The notes under the pieces are model-generated. The model worked only from the letters and a program-made list of their open reading frames with translations. It did not search any database and was not told where the DNA came from. The position numbers and the translations under genes were made by a program. A DNA stretch of 21,563 nucleotides from a virus, in IMG/VR virus record IMGVR_UViG_3300017739_000140, positions 1 to 21,563 of that record. The stretch is one strand, 5' to 3'. Positions 15,804-21,563 of this stretch are shown piece by piece; within the stretch, counting starts at the first letter, position 1; each line of letters opens with the position of its first letter.

Positions 15804-17633
15804 ATGCCAATTAACGAAAATTTTATATCACCAGGTTCTACAACTCCTAATTATCCAGGAACAAACAATCCTGTTACACATAGTTTTGATGATAGACAAT
15901 TAACAGCAGAATTTGATGATGCTTTAGTAGACCAAAAGGCCTGGAAAAATTCAAGATATGATGGTTCTAAATTAACTGCTGCTAAAATAAATAAATTTAC
16001 GGCAGGAGATGAAAGTTATCAAAACCAACCTACTTTATTAAAACAAACCACAGCATTATATATTGCTGATTCTATTATTGGGGGTGAAGAAGATAATAAT
16101 TTTACAACAATAAAAAACCACTCTTATGTAAATATAAGTAAAATATTAATAATAGATTCAGATACTAACCAAGTTCAATTAATAGATAAAGCTACAGAAC
16201 CTTTTACAGAGTTTCAAAGATTTGTTACAAGTGATTTCGAAACAGGAACTAAATGTACTGTTAAATTAATAGATGAAACCCCTTCAGATTTACAAAATTT
16301 TCATAGAGTAAAAATGAATAAAGGTAAACTACTTAAAAGTTTTGCTTTTAATTTTGCTGGAGAAACTAATGATTCAAGTTCATTTAATGACATATTAACT
16401 GAAAATAATTCAATATATTTTTATAAATCTGGATCTTTTAAAGATAATGTTGCAAGATCAGGATCTGTATCTCCCACTGTAACTGGGATAGACCAAACAA
16501 ATGCTTTAAGATTAAGATATGGAGTTATAGAATTATTTGATGCCCAAGTATCTAATACAAATGTAGGACACTTTTTTGATATAAGAAGAGCAGGTCCTTC
16601 TTTTGCATCTTCATCTATACATGAAAATAAATTTACACAACAATATTATTCTGGGGCTTTTGGTACTATTTTACATCAACCTATTGACTACACAGCTTCA
16701 AGCAACTCAGATACTTTAAATGCTTCTGGTTTGGGTTCTGCTAGTAGATTTTTAGGAATTGATACTTTAAATTTTTTATCAAATAATATTTCGGATACCT
16801 CATTAACCCAACAAGAAAAAACTGAAGTACATATTACATTTTTTAAGGGTACAAAAGATTTTGCTCCAGGATTTAATGATGAAAGAAGCATAGGAACATT
16901 TGAAGTAGATCAAAATATAGGAAATTTATACATTCAAGAAGGAGATTCATGTAATGGAGGTTTACCTACAAACCATGAATTAATTTTTAAAGGAAGAGAT
17001 GATGGAAGATTTTTACCTACACTAAATACATTTGCTGACACTATACAAAATGCTCATTTAGAATCCTCTAGTGTAACTACAACAGGAACATTAGATGGTA
17101 ATGGATGCGCATCATTTGGAGCTATGGTAACTAAATCTTCTGCTGATAGTAATATTCATTCTGGAGTGAGTGTACTAGGTACTAATGTAACAATAGATAT
17201 AATAGAATCAATTCAATGTTATGTACAAGGAGGAGCTTTAGGTCCTATAGGTAATGAAGGAGCTTTATCGGGGTCAGTATTTACTGATGGTGGTGCTTTT
17301 GGTGGTTCCGCAGATGGATCTATTACTACTTCTGCTCAAGGTCAAACTTCTCAAATAGGTAACATGACAATAGATAATTTTTATTCAGGGTCATTTGATT
17401 ATGAAATGTCATTTTTAGATAAAGATCATACTTTAATACTAGATTTAAATAAAGATGTTGAATTACAAAATGGGATAGGTAGTAATGGAGTAATAATTAT
17501 ACCTGAAACTGCTACTTCTCAAATAGCTAATAATATAGAATTTTATTTAGCACAAGCGGGAATAGTAGAAAATACAGTCGGATTAACTCAAAACTTAAAT
17601 TACTCTCAAACACCACCACCAGGAGCTCAATAA
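15804..17633 (+). CDS. Unidentified tail/fibre structural protein (609 aa)
   Basis: This 609-aa protein is polar and beta-rich, with frequent Ser, Thr, Asn, Gly and Asp, typical of phage fibres and baseplate appendages. The first 60 residues (FISPGSTTPNYPGTNNPVTH, then DDRQLTAEFDDALVDQKAWK) may be the attachment segment, as fibre N-termini are usually conserved. The middle (about 120-330) has strand/turn repeats such as RRAGPSFASSSIHENKF. The C-terminal third (about 420-530) is Gly/Ser-rich (GGAFGGSADGSITTSAQGQ), suggesting a fibrous or loop-rich tip. Cysteines are few. It ends the wedge unit; a 51-nt gap with a candidate promoter follows. It is inferred to be a fibre or fibre-connector component. 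The family is not recognised. Confidence 0.7.
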   Translation: MPINENFISPGSTTPNYPGTNNPVTHSFDDRQLTAEFDDALVDQKAWKNSRYDGSKLTAAKINKFTAGDESYQNQPTLLKQTTALYIADSIIGGEEDNNFTTIKNHSYVNISKILIIDSDTNQVQLIDKATEPFTEFQRFVTSDFETGTKCTVKLIDETPSDLQNFHRVKMNKGKLLKSFAFNFAGETNDSSSFNDILTENNSIYFYKSGSFKDNVARSGSVSPTVTGIDQTNALRLRYGVIELFDAQVSNTNVGHFFDIRRAGPSFASSSIHENKFTQQYYSGAFGTILHQPIDYTASSNSDTLNASGLGSASRFLGIDTLNFLSNNISDTSLTQQEKTEVHITFFKGTKDFAPGFNDERSIGTFEVDQNIGNLYIQEGDSCNGGLPTNHELIFKGRDDGRFLPTLNTFADTIQNAHLESSSVTTTGTLDGNGCASFGAMVTKSSADSNIHSGVSVLGTNVTIDIIESIQCYVQGGALGPIGNEGALSGSVFTDGGAFGGSADGSITTSAQGQTSQIGNMTIDNFYSGSFDYEMSFLDKDHTLILDLNKDVELQNGIGSNGVIIIPETATSQIANNIEFYLAQAGIVENTVGLTQNLNYSQTPPPGAQ

Positions 17634-17659
17634 TAATTTACACTTTTTTAAAAACATAT

Positions 17660-17674
17660 ATATTTATAACAAAA
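17660..17674 (+). promoter_or_regulatory. Candidate late promoter before the fibre-like unit
   Basis: The 51-nt gap at 17634-17684 contains ATATTTATAACAAAA, matching the motifs at 2178 and 5521. The ATG follows 10 nt after the motif through an A/C-rich leader without a Shine-Dalgarno sequence. A TTTTTTAAAAA stretch upstream (17645-17654) has no hairpin before it. Confidence 0.55.
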
Positions 17675-17684
17675 CAAAACAATA

Positions 17685-18347
17685 ATGGGATACTTAGATA
17701 ATAGTTCAATTACAGTAGACGCGATTTTAACTAAAAGAGGTCGTGAGTTACTATCTAGAAATGATGGTTCATTTCAAATTACACAATTTGCCTTAGGAGA
17801 TGATGAAGTCGATTATGGTTTATTTAATGAAACACACCCAAATGGTACTCAATATTCAGCTGAAGCAATTGAAAATATGCCTTTAATTGAGGCTATTCCT
17901 AATGGAGCTAATATAATGAATTCAAAATTAATCACTCTAACTAGAGGCGCGAATGCTATTCCTTTTATTACACTTACAAATGGGTCTACTACACTTAGTG
18001 TAAACCAAAACCAACAATTTACTATAGCAGCAGAAACTTTCAATTTAACAGGAACTAATGTAGCCCAAGCAGAGGAATATATATTTACTGTTTTAGATAG
18101 TAGATTAGTAATACCTGGATCATTTACAGCATCAGGAACAAATTTACCAACAGCAGCTGATATAGCAGAATTTAATACTATTGAAACCTCTTTATCTGTA
18201 AGGGGTACTTCATTAACTGCTAGAGCTACCGATTCAAATGCATTATTTAGTTCAACAGTTACTTCAAGAACTACAAGTGTAATTGTAGAAGGTGTAACAT
18301 CGGGAGCTATATTATCTGTTTCATTAACTGTTAATAAAACTACGTAA
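17685..18347 (+). CDS. Tail/fibre-associated structural protein with conserved N-terminal domain (220 aa)
   Basis: This 220-aa protein appears bipartite. Residues 1-97 (MGYLDNSSITVDAILTKRGR, then FQITQFALGDDEVDYGLFNE and AIENMPLIEAIPNG) form a compact domain whose pattern I associate with structural proteins of several marine myophages. Residues 98-220 are Thr/Ser-rich with alternating beta strands (TTLSVNQNQQFTIAAETFNL; ETSLSVRGTSLTARATDSNA), like an immunoglobulin-type or other beta-sandwich decoration domain. There is no signal peptide and no Cys. It is the first gene after a candidate late promoter, ahead of two fibre-like genes, so it may be an adaptor joining fibres to the tail. A head-decoration role cannot be excluded. 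Function remains inferred. Confidence 0.7.
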   Translation: MGYLDNSSITVDAILTKRGRELLSRNDGSFQITQFALGDDEVDYGLFNETHPNGTQYSAEAIENMPLIEAIPNGANIMNSKLITLTRGANAIPFITLTNGSTTLSVNQNQQFTIAAETFNLTGTNVAQAEEYIFTVLDSRLVIPGSFTASGTNLPTAADIAEFNTIETSLSVRGTSLTARATDSNALFSSTVTSRTTSVIVEGVTSGAILSVSLTVNKTT

Positions 18348-18359
18348 AAATAAAATATA

Positions 18360-19421
18360 ATGTATACAAGATTTGGAGATAATGATATAGTTACTAGACA
18401 AGCACAAGAGTTAGTAACATCAACATGGACTAATAATACAAATAACTTACAAGTAGCTCATACAGCTTCTTCGCAAGCAGATTTCTCATCAGCTACTAGT
18501 TCGGGACAATTTTTTATTGAAGTATATAATGGGGTTTCTTCAGAATCTACTTCAGAAGTCCAATATGCTTTAGCTTATGGACATAGAGTAGGTTCAGGTT
18601 CACCTGACTTTACTAATGACACTGGTTCATTTGGGTTAGGAGCATCTAGAGTAATATATAATCAATACAGACAATTACATTATAATGATGATACTACAAA
18701 CTTTATGTTCGGTACTCATATTCCTGATGATATTTATGTAATTAATATTAATAGAGCAAGATATAAACAAAGATTAACTCTTGGATCATTAAATTTAAAT
18801 ATATCAGGAGCGTCATTCTCTCCAACAGTAGATGGAGCTGAAATATCACAATCTATAATTCATCTTACTGATGATAGTGTTACAAATGGCCAATTTGCAG
18901 ATTCAAATTTAGGACCTGTATTTAGAATAGTATCAGGTACTAATGGAGTAGTAAGTGGATCTGTAACAAATCAATTAACACTTAATGGAAGTGCTTCTAA
19001 TTATGGTAATTTTTACCCACAAGCAGGTTTAGTAGTCTTAAATGGAGATGCATTTCATGGAGGTTTAAACCCAGCTACAAATACGGGAGCTACATCTAAT
19101 ACAGATAGAAATCATCGAAAATTATTTAATCATATTTCAGCAGCAGGAAGTTTTATAGTAGATACTACTGAAGAAATTAATTCACAATTTTATTTTGTAA
19201 GAGCTCGAAATGATCAATATAACTATACTAATAATGATTCTTTTGTAGATTCTAGTAATAATATTAGATTTGATTCTATGAAACTAAATCCAAAAGTATT
19301 TATTACAACTGTTGGTTTATATAATGATGCTTTTGAGTTATTAGGTGTAGCTAAATTAAGTCAACCAGTTACTAAAGATTTTACAAAAGAGGCACTCATT
19401 AGAGTAAAATTAGACTACTAA
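18360..19421 (+). CDS. Fibre-like structural protein with a shared C-terminal module (353 aa)
   Basis: This 353-aa protein is polar and beta-rich. The first 40 residues (MYTRFGDNDIVTRQAQELVT) may be an attachment segment. Residues 50-215 contain Ser/Thr/Gly-rich strand-turn repeats. The C-terminal module (about 215-353) has YGNFYPQAGLVVLNG, RARNDQYNYTNNDSF and VFITTVGLYNDAFELLGVAK. The same motif order appears at the end of the next gene (about 460-586). This indicates a duplicated or shared assembly/attachment domain. It lies 12 nt after the 220-aa gene and just before its paralogue-like partner. No LamG signature was seen here. Whether it sits on the tail or the head cannot be told from sequence. 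Confidence 0.7.
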   Translation: MYTRFGDNDIVTRQAQELVTSTWTNNTNNLQVAHTASSQADFSSATSSGQFFIEVYNGVSSESTSEVQYALAYGHRVGSGSPDFTNDTGSFGLGASRVIYNQYRQLHYNDDTTNFMFGTHIPDDIYVININRARYKQRLTLGSLNLNISGASFSPTVDGAEISQSIIHLTDDSVTNGQFADSNLGPVFRIVSGTNGVVSGSVTNQLTLNGSASNYGNFYPQAGLVVLNGDAFHGGLNPATNTGATSNTDRNHRKLFNHISAAGSFIVDTTEEINSQFYFVRARNDQYNYTNNDSFVDSSNNIRFDSMKLNPKVFITTVGLYNDAFELLGVAKLSQPVTKDFTKEALIRVKLDY

Positions 19422-19433
19422 AATGTCACTTAA

Positions 19434-21194
19434 ATGGGTTTATCATACATTTATAAAAAATTTTCTGCACAAGACTTTGCAATAGTCCCTTTTAATGCAC
19501 ACAAGCAATATAATTTTACTTCAGCATCTGCTGCTTCAAACCAAGTAATCCATTATAATACTAGTTATACTTCAGAATCTATATCCCAATATAGTTCAGC
19601 TAGTTCTGCTTATGGAGGTGATTCTAAAAATGTGACTAAATATAATCAATTAGATCATTTATTTTATAGAGATTATACACAAAAATTTGGTGTAAAAAAA
19701 GATAAGATAGATTATTTAGATAATAGAAGAGATTTATATGAAGTTGCTAATATAATGTCAATCCCATCAGGATTATATGGTTTTAAAATAAAAAAATCAT
19801 CTTTTTATTTATCTTCAAGTATATATCAATTAGTAGATGATTCAAAGGGAAATTTAATTATAAGTGGAACAAATGTATCTCAATATCCTAATGATGTACA
19901 AGAAAATATATTTAGATTAGATCCTATAAAAGGATTTAAAAAATATGATTTAAGTACTCATGAAGAAGATTATGTAGAAGTAGTTGGTGGTGATTATATA
20001 ACCGATAACTTTAGAATAATAAATAAAAATTATTTTAGAAAAGGACTTAAAAAAGCCTCTGTACCTTTAAATTATAGTTCTGAAGAAAAAATTCCAAAAG
20101 AGTATTATAAAAAAGATTTAGATGATAGTTATTTTTTAAATGAAATAAAATATGAAAATATAACTTTTGTAAAAACTAATGATTTTCCAAGTTTAAATTT
20201 TAATAGTATAGAAAATTCTTCTATAAGAGTTCCTCATAATAAAAGACTTAATTTTAGTACAAATCAAGATTTTTCAATATCATTTTATGCAACCCCCTCA
20301 GCAACAGGATCTGATGGGGATATATCAGAAACCGAAAAAAGATATATAATATCTAAAAATGGAACAGAAAAATTAATTACAACAGGTTCTGAACAGCAAG
20401 ATGTAGCAACTATTAGTCCACAATTCCCATATGAAATTTATATGCAAAGTCAGTCTTTATTCTTTGCTAGATCCGATGGAAAAACAATAACTACTATAAA
20501 TAGTGAAATTACAGCTAGTGGGGGGACCTCTCAAAACTTATCCCATGTATTATGCCAATTATCTTCTTCTGTAATGCAAATTTGGTTTAATGGAAATAAA
20601 ATAGCTGAGTCTACAAGTAATCTTACAAAATCAACAAGAAATAATTCAGATATATTTATTGGTTCTAAAGGAATCTTAACAACTTCAGATACAAGTAGTA
20701 TAAAAGGAAATAAACATTTTAATGGAAAATTAAGCAATATTAATATTTGGACACGGCCATGGTCAGAAACTCAGATAGCTAATATATCTGAAAGTATAAA
20801 TGCTTCACCATATATTGGAAATATATTTTATGAAAGTGGATTAGTAGCAATAACTCACCCAAAATATCAAACTATAATATCAGGCGCTACAGGAGATGGT
20901 ATTATTAATACTTTACAATTTCAAGGTTCCCATTTAATATATGAGCATGAATACCAATGTACAGTTCAAGAACATGAATTTAACACAACTTTAAATTCAT
21001 CTGCCCTAGATCAAACAGATTCAAACCCTTATAAAATATCAAGTTTTACGACTAGTTCACATTTTCAACCTTATGTTACAACAATTGGTTTGTACAACGA
21101 AAATAACGAATTATTAGTAGTAGGTAAATTAGGACAACCTATAAGAAAGTCAGATAAAACTGATATGACTTTTATACTTCGCTGGGATACCTAA
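19434..21194 (+). CDS. Fibre-like structural protein with LamG-like domain and shared C-terminal module (586 aa)
   Basis: This 586-aa protein has an N-terminal region (GLSYIYKKFSAQDFAIVPFN), then about 60-240 of mixed sequence, then a LamG/concanavalin-like jelly roll at about 254-455: SIRVPHNKRLNFSTNQDFSI at the start, MQIWFNGNKIAES (381-393) in the centre and FNGKLSNINIWTRPWSETQI (429-448) at the end. Such domains often bind glycans, suggesting receptor or surface recognition. The C-terminal module (about 460-586: IGNIFYESGLVAI, EYQCTVQEHEFNTTLNSSA, TTIGLYNENNELLVVGK) is shared with the preceding gene. The start is uncertain. The ATG at 19434 is 12 nt after the previous stop, but another ATG at 19423 lies 1 nt after that stop in a different frame; see the frameshift finding. 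Confidence 0.72.
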   Translation: MGLSYIYKKFSAQDFAIVPFNAHKQYNFTSASAASNQVIHYNTSYTSESISQYSSASSAYGGDSKNVTKYNQLDHLFYRDYTQKFGVKKDKIDYLDNRRDLYEVANIMSIPSGLYGFKIKKSSFYLSSSIYQLVDDSKGNLIISGTNVSQYPNDVQENIFRLDPIKGFKKYDLSTHEEDYVEVVGGDYITDNFRIINKNYFRKGLKKASVPLNYSSEEKIPKEYYKKDLDDSYFLNEIKYENITFVKTNDFPSLNFNSIENSSIRVPHNKRLNFSTNQDFSISFYATPSATGSDGDISETEKRYIISKNGTEKLITTGSEQQDVATISPQFPYEIYMQSQSLFFARSDGKTITTINSEITASGGTSQNLSHVLCQLSSSVMQIWFNGNKIAESTSNLTKSTRNNSDIFIGSKGILTTSDTSSIKGNKHFNGKLSNINIWTRPWSETQIANISESINASPYIGNIFYESGLVAITHPKYQTIISGATGDGIINTLQFQGSHLIYEHEYQCTVQEHEFNTTLNSSALDQTDSNPYKISSFTTSSHFQPYVTTIGLYNENNELLVVGKLGQPIRKSDKTDMTFILRWDT

Positions 21195-21218
21195 AATACT
21201 CTTCGTACATTAAAGGTT

Positions 21219-21563
21219 ATGTGGTATTATCAAGAAAAACAAATAAACGAAATTTCTGACCTTCCTAAGGAAGCATTCGGGTTTATTTATCAAACAACTC
21301 ACTTACCAACTGGAAAAAAGTACATTGGTAAAAAATCTTTAATTTATAATTTAAAGAAAAAAATAGGCAAAAAAGAAAAAGCACTTTGGGAAGGAAAAGG
21401 ACGACCTCCTATGTACAAACAAGTACAAAAAGAAAGCGATTGGAAAACTTATTATGGTTCACATTCTTTTATTAAAGAAGCAAATAATGAAGATTTAGAA
21501 AGAAAAATACTACATGTGGCTTTTAATAAAAAAGAACTTACATATTTAGAATGTAAATATCAA
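21219..21563 (+). CDS. GIY-YIG-like nuclease-domain protein, 3' end outside the window
   Basis: An ATG at 21219 opens a frame without stop to the window end, giving 115 residues. Near the N-terminus is a GIY-YIG-type signature: FGFIYQTTHLPTGKKYIGKK (residues 21-40), where GFIY stands for GIY and KYIG for YIG, separated by 10 residues as in the family. Further on are WKTYYGSHSFIKEA (82-95) and ERKILHVAF, consistent with the following helix and a possible catalytic Glu. GIY-YIG domains cut DNA; in phages they occur in homing endonucleases and in nucleases that process or degrade DNA. Gly-Phe replaces the usual Gly-Ile. It follows the fibre gene by 24 nt with no promoter motif. The exact role is unknown. 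Confidence 0.7.
   Translation, partial: MWYYQEKQINEISDLPKEAFGFIYQTTHLPTGKKYIGKKSLIYNLKKKIGKKEKALWEGKGRPPMYKQVQKESDWKTYYGSHSFIKEANNEDLERKILHVAFNKKELTYLECKYQ

Noticed and set aside
16688-16891. Minus-strand ORF inside the 609-aa gene
   Set aside because: It lies fully within a long plus-strand gene, with no initiation context and no recognisable motif.
17641-17655. TTTTTTAAAAA as an intrinsic terminator after the 609-aa gene
   Set aside because: No GC-containing hairpin precedes the T-run.
17849-18043. Minus-strand ORF inside the 220-aa gene
   Set aside because: Shadow frame of a conserved-looking plus-strand gene; its hydrophobic composition comes from reverse-complemented Thr/Asn codons.
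20531-20737. Minus-strand ORF inside the LamG-containing gene
   Set aside because: It overlaps the core of the LamG-like domain and shows no independent features.
1-21563. CRISPR arrays, tRNA genes, insertion sequences, integrase or attachment sites
   Set aside because: No spaced repeats, cloverleaf-forming GC-rich segments, transposase motifs or terminal inverted repeats were seen.

Overview
The window looks like part of the late, virion-assembly region of a large contractile-tailed bacteriophage (a distant T4-like myovirus). All recognised genes lie on the plus strand, packed end to end with 0-15 nt gaps or overlaps of 1-14 nt. The DNA is strongly AT-rich. The recognisable landmarks are a T4 gp55-type late sigma factor, a gp25 wedge protein, a gp6/baseplate-J wedge protein, a spike/hub cassette with a peptidoglycan peptidase, and a series of Ser/Thr/Asn-rich, beta-rich structural proteins, some with LamG-like domains. 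Almost no start codon has a Shine-Dalgarno sequence; the leaders are A/T-rich. That, with the low GC, suggests a Bacteroidota (for example marine flavobacterial) host. The host is inferred, not shown.

Layout: (i) 1-2169 holds the tail of an unknown gene, a 72-aa protein, an HD-domain phosphohydrolase, a one-TM small protein and the late sigma factor. (ii) 2197-5502 holds an unknown helical protein, then three consecutive genes whose features resemble, in order, the OB-type hub, the cell-wall hydrolase and the beta-structured needle that T4 fuses in gp5, then a helical protein with an Asn/Asp tract. (iii) 5550-17633 holds a small charged protein, gp25, gp6, a DNRLRE-like protein, two unknown baseplate/tail proteins, a 1235-aa protein with a P2 gpI/T4 gp7-like motif and an embedded LamG-like domain, and a 609-aa structural protein. 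(iv) 17685-21194 holds three fibre-like or decoration-like proteins, two sharing a C-terminal module. (v) At the right edge is the start of a GIY-YIG-like protein, cut by the window end.

The only three gaps over 25 nt (before 2197, 5550 and 17685) each carry the same motif, ATATTTAT(A/T)A(T/C)AAA, and are the best candidates for late promoters read by the phage sigma factor. They would divide the region into spike/hub, wedge and fibre transcription units. The gene order spike - gp25 - gp6/J - gpI-like - fibres matches the P2 tail order V-W-J-I-H more closely than the T4 order.

No tRNA, CRISPR, insertion sequence, integrase, origin or convincing intrinsic terminator was seen, and no stretch above 300 bases lacks a gene. 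The most notable leads are the split gp5-like cassette, the shared promoter motif, the LamG domain inside a wedge-like protein, a possible -1 frameshift or misassigned start at 19423-19461, and a perfect GC-rich hairpin just inside the sigma-factor gene.
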